A stretch of 18,623 nt of DNA, taken from the NCBI GenBank assembly GCA_964427955.1, contig CAYRWY010000059.1, forward strand, positions 1 through 18,623, read 5' to 3'. The stretch's first letter is position 1. Every line of letters begins with the position of its first letter. The notes beneath the pieces are model-generated. The model saw only the letters and a list, made by a program, of their open reading frames with translations, made no database searches and was not told the DNA's origin. Shown piece by piece: positions 1 through 6,900 of the stretch. Made by a program: the position numbers and the translations under genes. This DNA is from JACRBK01 sp964427955 (GTDB lineage: Bacteria > Chloroflexota > Anaerolineae > Aggregatilineales > Aggregatilineaceae).

Positions 1-17
1 GCGAGGTAAATCACCGC

Positions 18-1160
18 TTACTGCCGGGTGGACGGCGTGCCCGCCGGGCGGAAGAGGTCTTCGACCAGCAGCCGGATGTCGGACGGGATCGGGACCAAAA
101 TCTGGTCGCCGTCTGCCGTCTGGTTGGTATAGACCTCGTCGAAGGTGATCTGGCCCTGGCGGATGTTGTCCGACGACACTTCTTCGGCTTTGCGCCCCAG
201 CTTGATCATGTCTTCCAGCGTCAGGTTGGTGCGCACGTTATCCTGCACCGACGACCACAGCGCCGGAGCTTCCGGCACCAGGGCCGTGACGCCGCCGGTG
301 CTGAGCACGCTCTTGCGGATGTTGAGGATCACTTCCTGCTGGCGCGACGAGCGCCCGATGTCGCTGTCGCTGTGGCGCACGCGGGCATATTGCAGCAGTT
401 TTTCGGAGCCTAATTCCTGGCAGCCCGGATCGAAGTGCACGGTGATATAACCATAGCTGCCGTCCGGGTACTTGTCATCGTCGATGGCCTCGGTGGGACA
501 GACTTCGATGGGACCGACGGCATCCACCAGCTTGTAGAACACTTCGAAGTTGATCAGCACGTAATACTGAATCTTGATCCCCAGCACATTTTCGACGGTT
601 TTCAGGGCGAACATCGGCCCGCCGCCGCCCGGGTAGCTGATCTCGTCGCCGACGATGTTGGCGGTGTTGATCCGCCCGGACCGGCCCAGGCCGGGATATT
701 CCACCCACAGGTCGCGCGGTACCGAGAGGATCGCCGCCGTCTTGCCGCCTGGGTCCAGCGAGAGCACGATCATGGTGTCGGTGGGGAAGGTGCCGGTCTC
801 TCCGGCGCGCTGGTCGATGCCCATCAACAGGATCGACACCCGGCGCGGATCATCCCAGATCGCGCTGGCTACTTCTGCCGGGGCGGTGGACTGGATCGTG
901 TCCGATCCGCCGGGCGGGGGCGTGGACGGCGTAACGTCCGGCGCGGTGGTGGGATTGGCGCTGACCGCCGTGGTGGGCGATGGGGGAATTTCCGTGTGCG
1001 CCGCGGGCCGTTCCAACTGCGGCAGGTCTGGCAGCACAATTACCTCGTCTAACTCGGCGGCGCGGTCGCGCACGAACCCGTAGGTCAGCACGGACGCGCC
1101 GACAGCCAGGACGGCGATCCCGACGACCCATAACATCACGAACCATTGTGGAATACGCAT
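18..1160 (-). CDS. LCP (LytR-CpsA-Psr) family cell-envelope protein
   Basis: 380 aa. LCP proteins are membrane-anchored enzymes that move lipid-linked glycopolymers onto the cell wall or envelope; the active domain lies outside the membrane. One membrane segment is visible at residues 7-29, then a Pro/Thr/Ser-rich linker at about 55-95, then the LCP domain from about 106 to 285. Family motifs are present: MGIDQR with PTDTM (113-130), SVPRD (147-151), INTAN (164-168), and the Arg/Asp-rich segment ARVRHSDSDIGRSSRQQ (259-275), which holds the phosphate- and Mg-binding Arg and Asp residues. The last ~95 residues are a less conserved C-terminal extension. The ATG is followed directly by the hydrophobic segment; only a distant GGAGG lies upstream. 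A promoter candidate lies about 45 bp before the start. The acceptor polymer cannot be told from sequence. Family assignment is firm. Confidence 0.93.
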   Translation of the reverse strand: MRIPQWFVMLWVVGIAVLAVGASVLTYGFVRDRAAELDEVIVLPDLPQLERPAAHTEIPPSPTTAVSANPTTAPDVTPSTPPPGGSDTIQSTAPAEVASAIWDDPRRVSILLMGIDQRAGETGTFPTDTMIVLSLDPGGKTAAILSVPRDLWVEYPGLGRSGRINTANIVGDEISYPGGGGPMFALKTVENVLGIKIQYYVLINFEVFYKLVDAVGPIEVCPTEAIDDDKYPDGSYGYITVHFDPGCQELGSEKLLQYARVRHSDSDIGRSSRQQEVILNIRKSVLSTGGVTALVPEAPALWSSVQDNVRTNLTLEDMIKLGRKAEEVSSDNIRQGQITFDEVYTNQTADGDQILVPIPSDIRLLVEDLFRPAGTPSTRQ

Positions 1161-1205
1161 CTAAAACACAGCCTCCGCGCCACGCTCGCTGCATGGTGCG
1201 GCGGG

Positions 1206-1233
1206 ATTATAGCGCAAAACGCGGGGCTACCAA
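1206..1233 (-). promoter_or_regulatory. Candidate promoter of the LCP gene
   Basis: Read on the minus strand, TTGGTA (1228-1233) and TATAAT (1206-1211) are separated by 16 bp. The -10 matches the sigma-70 consensus fully and the -35 in 4 of 6 bases. Transcription would start about 40 nt before the ATG at 1160. The -35 lies in the loop of the upstream gene's terminator hairpin. Confidence 0.5.
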
Positions 1234-1242
1234 CCCCGCGTT
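1218..1242 (-). terminator. Intrinsic terminator after the membrane-protein gene
   Basis: A perfect 9-bp stem, AACGCGGGG (1218-1226) with CCCCGCGTT (1234-1242), closes a 7-nt loop. On the minus strand the stem runs into TTTTGCG. It lies 34 nt after the stop of the gene that ends at 1276, where a rho-independent terminator is expected. The T-run is short, so efficiency is uncertain. Confidence 0.6.
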
Positions 1243-1275
1243 CCGTACGATTATGCTACGCCGACCTGGCACCGG

Positions 1276-1929
1276 TCAGGACTGTTTCGAGGGTTCCGAG
1301 TCGCTGCTCAGGCGTGAGCTGTCGCGCGAGGTGACGCGAGTGCCATAGATCACCGGCCCGGTGAACAACTGGTCTTCACCGTGCTTGGCCTTGTTTTTGA
1401 CCTTGGACTTTTCCCCGCCGAGCAGCGTGTGCAGCCGTTCTTCGCTCATGCCACGCGTCAGCAGATAGAGGCCCAGCCCGATCAGGATCAGAGGCGCCCA
1501 CGATCCCAGCCCGCCGCTGACGCCGAGGATCACCTCGGAGAAGAACGCGAAGATGAAGAAGCCGATCATCCCCACGCGGGCAAACCAGCGCCCGACGTTG
1601 TGCAGGCCCGGTTCTTCGAACTTCTGGCCCATCAACATCAGCCCCATGCCGAAGAAGACGGCGTACAGCGTCCAGGCATACGACCAGCTATTCCAATAGC
1701 CCGTGATATTCTGGACGAAGAGCAGGGCGCCGGTCCCGGTGGTAATCATGCCTGGGATCGACATCGACGCGGCCCCGGCCTTGCCTCCGGACATGGCAAT
1801 CCAGAGCATGACCAAACCAGGCACCAGGACGAACATGGGCCACAGCATCCCCACATCCATCAAGAACAGCACCCCGATCAGAATCAGGCCGATGGCCGGG
1901 AAGATACGATCATTGTTTTTGGTGCACAT
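1276..1929 (-). CDS. Multi-pass membrane protein of unknown function
   Basis: 217 aa from the ATG at 1927-1929. This start is chosen over one 20 codons upstream because AAGGAG lies 5 nt before it. About six hydrophobic segments span residues 10-160. They start with AIGLILIGVLFLMDVGML and continue with WPMFVLVPGLVMLWI, an MITTGTGALLF segment, AWTLYAVFFGMGLMLMG, MIGFFIFAFFSEVILG and APLILIGLGLYLLTRG. The tail after residue 165 is polar and charged and ends in a Ser-rich stretch, so it is probably cytoplasmic. The first hairpin recalls the small membrane domain of LiaF/DUF5668-type proteins, but that is only a resemblance. It stands alone, divergent from the zinc-ribbon gene and closed by its own terminator. 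No catalytic motif is visible. Confidence 0.85.
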   Translation of the reverse strand: MCTKNNDRIFPAIGLILIGVLFLMDVGMLWPMFVLVPGLVMLWIAMSGGKAGAASMSIPGMITTGTGALLFVQNITGYWNSWSYAWTLYAVFFGMGLMLMGQKFEEPGLHNVGRWFARVGMIGFFIFAFFSEVILGVSGGLGSWAPLILIGLGLYLLTRGMSEERLHTLLGGEKSKVKNKAKHGEDQLFTGPVIYGTRVTSRDSSRLSSDSEPSKQS

Positions 1930-1934
1930 GGCAG

Positions 1935-1940
1935 CTCCTT
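1935..1940 (-). promoter_or_regulatory. Ribosome binding site deciding the start at 1929
   Basis: AAGGAG on the minus strand lies 5 nt before the ATG at 1927-1929. The upstream in-frame ATG at 1989 has no comparable site and would add 20 polar residues before the first membrane segment. Confidence 0.75.
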
Positions 1941-1997
1941 GTGGTCGTGATGGTTTGTATCTGCATCTTATTACGCGCAGGGTGTCCAAAAGTTGCT

Positions 1998-2027
1998 TTC
2001 ACGGGCCTCCGGATGTCGGTGTATAAT
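1998..2027 (+). promoter_or_regulatory. Candidate promoter of the zinc-ribbon/J-domain pair
   Basis: TTCACG (1998-2003) and a perfect TATAAT (2022-2027) are separated by 18 bp. The -35 matches 4 of 6 consensus bases. The predicted transcript starts about 55 nt before the ATG at 2088. Confidence 0.55.
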
Positions 2028-2087
2028 CTAGGCACACATGATCCGGCTGGTCGCGGCCAGCCCTGCATCCGGGAAAGGTTAGTCATC

Positions 2088-2426
2088 ATGTCCCAAGAAC
2101 GCACGACGACTCCGCCGACGGTTGCTCCCCCCAGCTCTATCCCCGAAGCCGGACCCGCCTATCCTGCGCCGCTGCATCCCTGGCAGTGCCCGCGCTGCGG
2201 CTCGACCGACCTGGCGTCGGCCTACCTGGTCGATTACAGTGACAAATTCCGCCAGCTTCAACTGGCTCCCCGTTCGCTCAAACTGGGCAAAATCTCGCGG
2301 ATGCTGCGCCCCTTCAAGCGGCTGGTCAACGTGGGCGCGCAGGTCTGCCGCCACTGCGGCGCGGTGACACTCGAAGTCAATCCCGACGAATTTGCCGAGG
2401 TCGAGCGCAAGTACGGACGGCGTTAA
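2088..2426 (+). CDS. Small zinc-ribbon protein
   Basis: 112 aa. The ATG at 2088 is preferred to an in-frame start at 1941 because the latter would precede the TATAAT at 2022-2027; AAAGG lies 9 nt before the ATG at 2088. The N-terminal 30 residues are Pro/Thr-rich and probably disordered. Two Cys pairs, CPRC (34-37) and CRHC (87-90), would form one zinc-ribbon site. They are split by about 50 residues with a basic stretch around PRSLKLGKISRMLRPFKR. That spacing is long for a compact ribbon, so the insert may form its own helices. It lies 11 nt before the J-domain gene, almost certainly in the same transcript. Exact function is unknown; a nucleic-acid or protein contact role is only a guess. 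Confidence 0.83.
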   Translation: MSQERTTTPPTVAPPSSIPEAGPAYPAPLHPWQCPRCGSTDLASAYLVDYSDKFRQLQLAPRSLKLGKISRMLRPFKRLVNVGAQVCRHCGAVTLEVNPDEFAEVERKYGRR

Positions 2427-2437
2427 ACGAGGGTTGG

Positions 2438-3469
2438 ATGCGCCAGAAGATCACGTATGATCCCGCCCGGGACTACTACACTGTGCTCGGGATCGAGAGC
2501 AATGCCACTGGCGAAGAAATCCGGTTGGCGTACCGCCGCTGCGTGCGCGAGGTGCATCCCGATCTGAATCCCCAGCGCGCGGACTGGGCAACGGAGCAGT
2601 TGCAGCGCGTGAACGAAGCCTACGACGTGCTGCGCGAGCCTGCCCTGCGCCGCGAGTATGATCGCCAGCGCTGGCCCCATGTTCCGAACCGGCCCGCTGC
2701 CGACGCGGCTTATCACAGCCCCTTCAGCGCTCCGTATTACGACCGGGATCGCCCCTGGTGGGATCAGGTCGCCCACTACGCGCCGGGCAGCTACCCCTTT
2801 TCCGACACCGCCCGCCGCCATCCCAACCGCCGCAGTGTGCCCGACCAGCCCTACTGGATGAAAGTCTCGACCTGGCTGAAAACGCACCGCCTCACGGCGC
2901 TGGAGCGCACCTGGCTGTCTCTGGTTGGATTGTGGCGCAGCCCTTACGCGGGGGTGCTGTCGGTGCTGGGCGTGGTCCTGTCGGTCAACGTGGCGGTGAT
3001 TGTCTACGTCTTCATCGCGCCCGACGCCCACTTCGGCCTGTTCGACGTGTCGCTGTCCGAGGACAATCCCGTGATCGCGCCGCCGGTCTTCACGGCGATG
3101 CCCGCCGCGCTCGATACGGACTGCGAGCCGGACGTGCGCATCGAACAGCCGGGCGCGCTGGACGAGGTAGCCGACACCTTCTCGATTCTGGGCACCGTGA
3201 ACCACGCGGAGCTGTGGGCTTACCAGATCAAAATGGGCTATCTCGGCGCGGGGTTTACGCGCGAAGCCGTCCCCACCACCTGGGAGGAAGTGCGCGCCGT
3301 CCCATATAACCAGAGCATCCCCGAACCGCCAATCACCGCGGGTCTGCTGGTCGATGTGCCGGTAGACCTGACCAACCGCCCCGCCGGGTACTACGTGATC
3401 CGCCTGGTGGTCACCACCCGCAGCGGCGGCACGCTGCCTGCCTGCGACGTGGTGGTAGTCCGGCGCTAG
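2438..3469 (+). CDS. Membrane-anchored J-domain (DnaJ-like) protein with an external C-terminal domain
   Basis: 343 aa. J domains stimulate the ATPase of Hsp70 (DnaK). The J domain covers about residues 10-77: DYYTVLGI, the basic helix II, the diagnostic HPD at 40-42, and EAYDVLREPALRREYD. A linker rich in Tyr, Pro and Arg (80-140) follows. One membrane segment lies at about 168-194 (VLSVLGVVLSVNVAVIVYVF). The last ~120 residues look like an exported beta-sandwich, beginning near IEQPGALDEVADTFSILGTV and ending with PAGYYVIRLVV, a pattern I recall from external proteins of Chloroflexota. There is no Gly/Phe or Cys-rich zinc domain, so it is not classical DnaJ but a type III J protein. A GAGGG lies just before the ATG. 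It shares a transcript with the zinc-ribbon gene. Confidence 0.88.
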   Translation: MRQKITYDPARDYYTVLGIESNATGEEIRLAYRRCVREVHPDLNPQRADWATEQLQRVNEAYDVLREPALRREYDRQRWPHVPNRPAADAAYHSPFSAPYYDRDRPWWDQVAHYAPGSYPFSDTARRHPNRRSVPDQPYWMKVSTWLKTHRLTALERTWLSLVGLWRSPYAGVLSVLGVVLSVNVAVIVYVFIAPDAHFGLFDVSLSEDNPVIAPPVFTAMPAALDTDCEPDVRIEQPGALDEVADTFSILGTVNHAELWAYQIKMGYLGAGFTREAVPTTWEEVRAVPYNQSIPEPPITAGLLVDVPVDLTNRPAGYYVIRLVVTTRSGGTLPACDVVVVRR

Positions 3470-4053
3470 ATCAGGCTGTCCGGATCTTCCCCTTGAGCAA
3501 AGGCGATCCCCTCGATGAAGCCCTGCGCGCGCTCCGCGTGTGGATAGCGCGCCAGGTACTCCCAGAACGCCGGGCTGTGATCCGGAAATCTGCGATGGGC
3601 CAGCTCGTGCGCGAGGATGTAATCCACCACGTAGGACGGCCAACGGCGGATGCGGTCGCTGAGACGGATGTCGCCGTCGGTTGTGCCGCCCTGCGAACAG
3701 CTTCCCAGGCGGTGCTGCATGTTGTTCACCCAGCGGATGGTATGCCAGCTTAGCTCGGAATCGAAGTAATTGGCGTTGAGATCGCGGGCGCGCTGTTCGA
3801 GATCGATGTCATGCTGCTTGCGCGCGCGGGACCGCTGCTTGAGCACGCGCGCGACAATGTCGTCCAGCAGCCGGTCAAGCTGGTCCGGCGAAGTGTGCGG
3901 TGGAACGCGGACCTGGATGGTGTCCTGCCGGGTGGTGAAGTGCGCCGCCGACTTGAGCCGCCGGTCCTGCGTCACTTCGACGGTGAGGGTATGCGGTCCA
4001 TCCGGCACGCGCCGTACGATCTGTGGGTGAGCAGGCGTGGCGTGGCGTGTCAC
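3466..4053 (-). CDS. YgjP-like (DUF45/WLM-type) zinc metallopeptidase
   Basis: 195 aa. The zinc site is clear: HELAH (149-153) with the third ligand probably His159 in the FPDHSPAFW context, typical of YgjP/DUF45 proteins. The family's GSCS motif appears as LGSCS (116-120), followed by GDIRLSDRIRRWP and VVDYILAHE. About 85 N-terminal residues precede the core, and a long charged helix (about 58-90) leads into it. The physiological substrate of this family is poorly known. The start is a GTG at 4051-4053 with no strong ribosome site, so it is less certain than the rest; an alternative short start cannot be excluded. Its stop codon overlaps the stop of the convergent J-domain gene by three bases. 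Confidence 0.87.
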   Translation of the reverse strand: MTRHATPAHPQIVRRVPDGPHTLTVEVTQDRRLKSAAHFTTRQDTIQVRVPPHTSPDQLDRLLDDIVARVLKQRSRARKQHDIDLEQRARDLNANYFDSELSWHTIRWVNNMQHRLGSCSQGGTTDGDIRLSDRIRRWPSYVVDYILAHELAHRRFPDHSPAFWEYLARYPHAERAQGFIEGIAFAQGEDPDSLI

Positions 4054-4077
4054 TGGCGATTGCCCCTATCCCCTAAC

Positions 4078-4100
4078 CCCTCTCCACCGCGTGGGGAGGG
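4078..4100. repeat. C-rich intergenic hairpin, probable dispersed element
   Basis: CCCTCTCCAC (4078-4087) and GTGGGGAGGG (4091-4100) form a 10-bp stem with one G-T pair around a CGC loop. It is preceded by CCCCTATCCCCTAACC. This type of C-rich hairpin is often dispersed between genes in Chloroflexota and cyanobacteria (recalled, not searched). It lies between the starts of the metallopeptidase gene and the end of the reductase gene. A similar but not identical hairpin occurs near 18432. Confidence 0.5.
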
Positions 4101-4131
4101 ATTTACCGACAGTTTAAGTGTGTAACAGGCG

Positions 4132-5112
4132 CTAATTATGCCCCAAAATGGGATGCGGCTGGTAGAGTTCTTCCAGGTAAGTGATCTCTTCCGCCGTAAG
4201 CGCCAGGCTCAAGGCTGCGACGGCATCTTCCAGGTGCGACATCTTGCTGGCGCCGACGATCGGGCTGGTGATGTACGGCTTGCTCAGCATCCAGGCCAGG
4301 GCGATCTGCGCGTTTGGGCGCCCGTGCCGGTGGGCCAGCTCGGTCACGCGCTCGACGATGCTGAAATCGTAGTCGTGATAGTACATGCTGTGCGCGAAAC
4401 CGTCGCTCAGGCTGCGGGTGGTTTCGCCGCTCTTGTCGGTGCGGCGGCTGCCCGTCAGAAAACCGCGCGCCAGCGGACTCCAGGGCGTCAGCCCGATCCC
4501 CTGATCGACGCAAAACGGGATCATCTCGCGCTCTTCCTCGCGGTAGACCAGGTTGTAATGATTCTGCATCGAGACGAAGCGCGTCCAGCCGTGCTGGTCT
4601 GCGAGGTACTGCGCTTTGGCGAACTGCCAGGTGTACATGCTGGATGCCCCAATGTAACGGGCTTTGCCCGCTTTGACCACGTCGTGCAGCGCCTCCATCG
4701 TCTCTTCGATGGGCGTGGTGTCATCCCAGCGGTGAATGATGTACAGATCGAGATAATCGGTGCCCAGGCGGCGCAGCGAGGCGTCGATGCCGTCCATGAT
4801 GTGCTTGCGCGACAGGCCCCGCCCGTTGGGGCTGTCGTTCATGGGATTGAACACCTTCGAGGCGATGACGACTTCGTCGCGGCGGGCGAAATCCCGCAAG
4901 GCCCGCCCGGTGACTTCTTCGCTGGCACCCAGCGAATACATGTCGGCGGTATCGAAGAAATTGATCCCCAGTTCCAGCGCGCGCTGGATGAAGGGACGGC
5001 TGGCGTCCTCGTCCAACACCCAATCGCGCCACTGGGAGGAGCCGTAGGTCATCATGCCGAGACAGATCCGAGAGACCTTCAGGCCGGTTTTCCCCAGATT
5101 AACGTAGTCCAT
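4132..5112 (-). CDS. Aldo/keto reductase
   Basis: 326 aa. NADPH-dependent oxidoreductase of the AKR superfamily, a soluble TIM barrel acting on carbonyl substrates. The catalytic tetrad is visible: Asp54 and Tyr59 in DTADMYSLG, Lys86 in IASKV, and His127 in LYIIHRWD. The N-terminus MDYVNLGKTGLKVSRICLG is the standard AKR opening. C-terminal cofactor features include GLTPWSPLARGFLTG and SPIVGASKMSHLEDA. The ATG at 5110-5112 is chosen because GAGGAG lies 6 nt upstream; an upstream in-frame ATG would add 22 unusual Cys-rich residues. Overall it resembles the AKR11/12, YajO-like group, but the substrate cannot be named. It follows the BTAD-type regulator on the same strand, separated by 126 nt with a large inverted repeat, so joint transcription is possible but not shown. 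Confidence 0.94.
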   Translation of the reverse strand: MDYVNLGKTGLKVSRICLGMMTYGSSQWRDWVLDEDASRPFIQRALELGINFFDTADMYSLGASEEVTGRALRDFARRDEVVIASKVFNPMNDSPNGRGLSRKHIMDGIDASLRRLGTDYLDLYIIHRWDDTTPIEETMEALHDVVKAGKARYIGASSMYTWQFAKAQYLADQHGWTRFVSMQNHYNLVYREEEREMIPFCVDQGIGLTPWSPLARGFLTGSRRTDKSGETTRSLSDGFAHSMYYHDYDFSIVERVTELAHRHGRPNAQIALAWMLSKPYITSPIVGASKMSHLEDAVAALSLALTAEEITYLEELYQPHPILGHN

Positions 5113-5118
5113 GCTGTG

Positions 5119-5124
5119 CTCCTC
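5119..5124 (-). promoter_or_regulatory. Ribosome binding site deciding the reductase start
   Basis: GAGGAG on the minus strand lies 6 nt before the ATG at 5110-5112. It supports the start that matches the family N-terminus and argues against the ATG at 5178. Confidence 0.7.
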
Positions 5125-5153
5125 ACGCCCCATTGTAGGGCAAGAAACGCAAA

Positions 5154-5214
5154 CACCACAAAGACCACAGTAGGGCAAGCGCTTGCGCCCCAGCCCGCTG
5201 TGTTCTCTGTGGTG
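5154..5214. repeat. Large imperfect inverted repeat between regulator and reductase genes
   Basis: CACCACAAAGACCACAG (5154-5170) pairs with CTGTGTTCTCTGTGGTG (5198-5214), 15 of 17 positions. Inside it lies a perfect 12-bp palindrome, GCAAGCGCTTGC (5175-5186). On the minus strand the outer stem is followed by TTTGCGTTTCTT, so it may act as a terminator for the regulator gene. Similar CACCACAGAGAACACAG-like repeats are common intergenic dispersed sequences in related bacteria (recalled). TAGGGCAAG also occurs twice nearby (5136 and 5171). Confidence 0.5.
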
Positions 5215-5238
5215 CTAAAGTTCGCCAGCTTTTAAGGC

Positions 5239-6525
5239 TTAGACCGCACTGATCACGTCGAACAGTTGGCGGGTCTCTTTGCTGGGTTTGATACCAAACA
5301 TACGATACAGTGTCTTTTCGAGCAACCGATACTGCTGGATGGCGTCGTCCCGACGGCCTTGCTGGTAGTAAAGCATGATCACGTCCTGGTGCACGTCTTC
5401 CCAGTCAGGTTTCTCGCGCAAGGCCCGCTGCAAATAGCCGAGCGCCTTATCCGGCTCATTGAGTCCCCGGTGATAGCGTCCCAGTCCGATCAGGGCCTGG
5501 GCGTATTTGTTCTTGATCGCTTCGCGCCGGGTTTGCGCCCAGGGCGTGCGTACGTTCGGCAAGAACTCGTACCGGTAGAGCTGGATCGCTTGATACCACA
5601 AGGCCGGGGCGTCCTGTTCGAACTCGATGGCCTGCTCGACCGCGCTTTCCAGGGTGCGTACGTCGTAATGCACCGTCAGACGCGGGGAGGGGACATAGAA
5701 TCCGCCCGAATAGCTGGTCAGCTCGTAACCGAGCCGCTCGCTAATTTTACGCTTGGTGACGTGAAAGACATTAGTGGCTTCTTTCACCGGCATATTCGGC
5801 CAGAAGACGTCAAAGATCTCGTCGCGTGTGACCATCGGGTGATCGACGAAGTAGTAGAAGAGGTGACGTGGTAGAGAGCCGTCCCAACTGGTTACTGGAC
5901 GACCATCGATGTAGACGTGACCTCCCGACAGGGCAAGCACTTCCAACTGCCCGCGCGGCTGTTCGTCACCATATATGCCACCCCCTAACGCCTGTTCGTT
6001 CCCCACGACTTCTGCTTGACCGGCGTGCAGAAGATCGTTCCAGGGCTGCAAGTCCAGAAGACGAGCATGGAACACGAGTTGGGCATGGCTGGGCATCTTG
6101 GCGGGTAGAGCGCGGAAAAAGCGATCCACCGCGTCGGACATTTCCAAACGGTCGAACATGTCCAGCAAGAACATGAAAGGCTCGGACCGCAGCATGAACA
6201 AATCCGCTCCAAAGGCGGCGGCCAGATCCTCTGGCGTAACCCCTTTGGTTGTTAATGCTGCGCGTGTTTGAGTCCCGAAATCGACCGGCAGGGCTGCGTC
6301 CTGGAGCATGTGTTTCAACCAGGCGGTCAGGGTATTATCATCTTCCGCGAGACTGTAATACACCAACCGGTCCTGGTAGACCCGCAAAAACATGGACACT
6401 AACGCGGCCTGACTGCGATGCCTTGGATAAATGATAACGAACGGTTTGTGGTGCAGTTTGTGCTCGAATAGGGGCAGAGTTGTTTCTGCGAGTGTGTCCA
6501 CTACCGTGGACGACAAAGGCGACAT
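5239..6525 (-). CDS. SARP/BTAD-type transcriptional regulator with a degenerate STAND-like N-terminus
   Basis: 428 aa. Residues 194-285 form an OmpR-like winged helix: VYIDGRPVTSW, then DEIFDVFWPNMPVKEATNVF and VTKRKISERLG. Residues 286-428 form the bacterial transcriptional activation domain, a TPR-like helical repeat ending MFGIKPSKETRQLF. The N-terminal ~180 residues align by eye with the NTPase region of MalT/LuxR-type STAND regulators: VYYSLAEDDNTLTAWLKHML, a Walker-B-like FMFLLDMFDRL (117-127) and QLVFHARLLDLQPWNDL. The P-loop position reads IIYPRHRSQAAL, with no GxxGxGK[ST], so ATP binding there is unlikely. GAGGAG lies 4 nt before the ATG. A promoter candidate lies at 6713-6739. It sits upstream of the reductase gene and diverges from the lipoprotein gene, so either is a plausible target; the inducing signal is unknown. 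Confidence 0.88.
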   Translation of the reverse strand: MSPLSSTVVDTLAETTLPLFEHKLHHKPFVIIYPRHRSQAALVSMFLRVYQDRLVYYSLAEDDNTLTAWLKHMLQDAALPVDFGTQTRAALTTKGVTPEDLAAAFGADLFMLRSEPFMFLLDMFDRLEMSDAVDRFFRALPAKMPSHAQLVFHARLLDLQPWNDLLHAGQAEVVGNEQALGGGIYGDEQPRGQLEVLALSGGHVYIDGRPVTSWDGSLPRHLFYYFVDHPMVTRDEIFDVFWPNMPVKEATNVFHVTKRKISERLGYELTSYSGGFYVPSPRLTVHYDVRTLESAVEQAIEFEQDAPALWYQAIQLYRYEFLPNVRTPWAQTRREAIKNKYAQALIGLGRYHRGLNEPDKALGYLQRALREKPDWEDVHQDVIMLYYQQGRRDDAIQQYRLLEKTLYRMFGIKPSKETRQLFDVISAV

Positions 6526-6644
6526 GTTTCTCCTCTTTGCGAAAATTCACTTTCTGGCGATTAGAGGTTGCCGGCTGAACGCCACGAACCTAGGTGCGAC
6601 ACCCCCCACTCCCACGCCGAAGTGCCTTCCTGGTCTTTGCCTCT

Positions 6645-6684
6645 AGAAACAATAAAAGATCAACGCCGGTTGATCATTGTTTCT
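6645..6684. promoter_or_regulatory. Bulged hairpin in the leader of the regulator gene
   Basis: AGAAACAAT (6645-6653) pairs with ATTGTTTCT (6676-6684), and GATCAAC (6658-6664) with GTTGATC (6669-6675), around a GCCG loop. Four unpaired A residues (6654-6657) lie on one arm. No T-run follows on either strand, so it is not an obvious terminator. If the promoter at 6713-6739 is right, it falls in the first 60 nt of the regulator mRNA; it could also be a DNA operator. Confidence 0.5.
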
Positions 6685-6712
6685 GGTCGCATGAACCAAG
6701 TTGTATTTTTAG

Positions 6713-6739
6713 CTTATATTATCCCTTAGAAATAGTCAA
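6713..6739 (-). promoter_or_regulatory. Candidate promoter of the BTAD regulator
   Basis: On the minus strand TTGACT (6734-6739) and TATAAG (6713-6718) each match 5 of 6 consensus bases but are only 15 bp apart, shorter than ideal. The leader would be about 180 nt long and contain the hairpin at 6645-6684. Confidence 0.4.
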
Positions 6740-6900
6740 TACTTTTTAATTGTACTTTAACATTTCTGGCATATTGTAATACTATCCGATAAAGATGAAT
6801 TAATTTGAATAAACTCCTGTCCCGAAACTGTTGTTCATTGGCAATGCACAAAAATAGCATGATCGCGTCGTCAATGGGCGGCGGCTGTTCTCGGCAGGAC

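Noticed and set aside
2423..3643. A 406-codon minus-strand open frame opposite the J-domain gene
   Set aside because: The plus strand has the J-domain HPD motif and a membrane segment; the minus frame also runs into the metallopeptidase gene and has shadow-like Arg/Gly/His composition.
4138..5235. A 365-codon plus-strand open frame opposite the aldo/keto reductase
   Set aside because: The minus strand carries the complete AKR catalytic tetrad; the plus frame is its complement.
6690..6830. AT-rich stretch near dnaN as a possible replication origin
   Set aside because: No cluster of TTATCCACA-like DnaA boxes is visible and dnaA is absent. Divergent promoters explain the AT-richness better.
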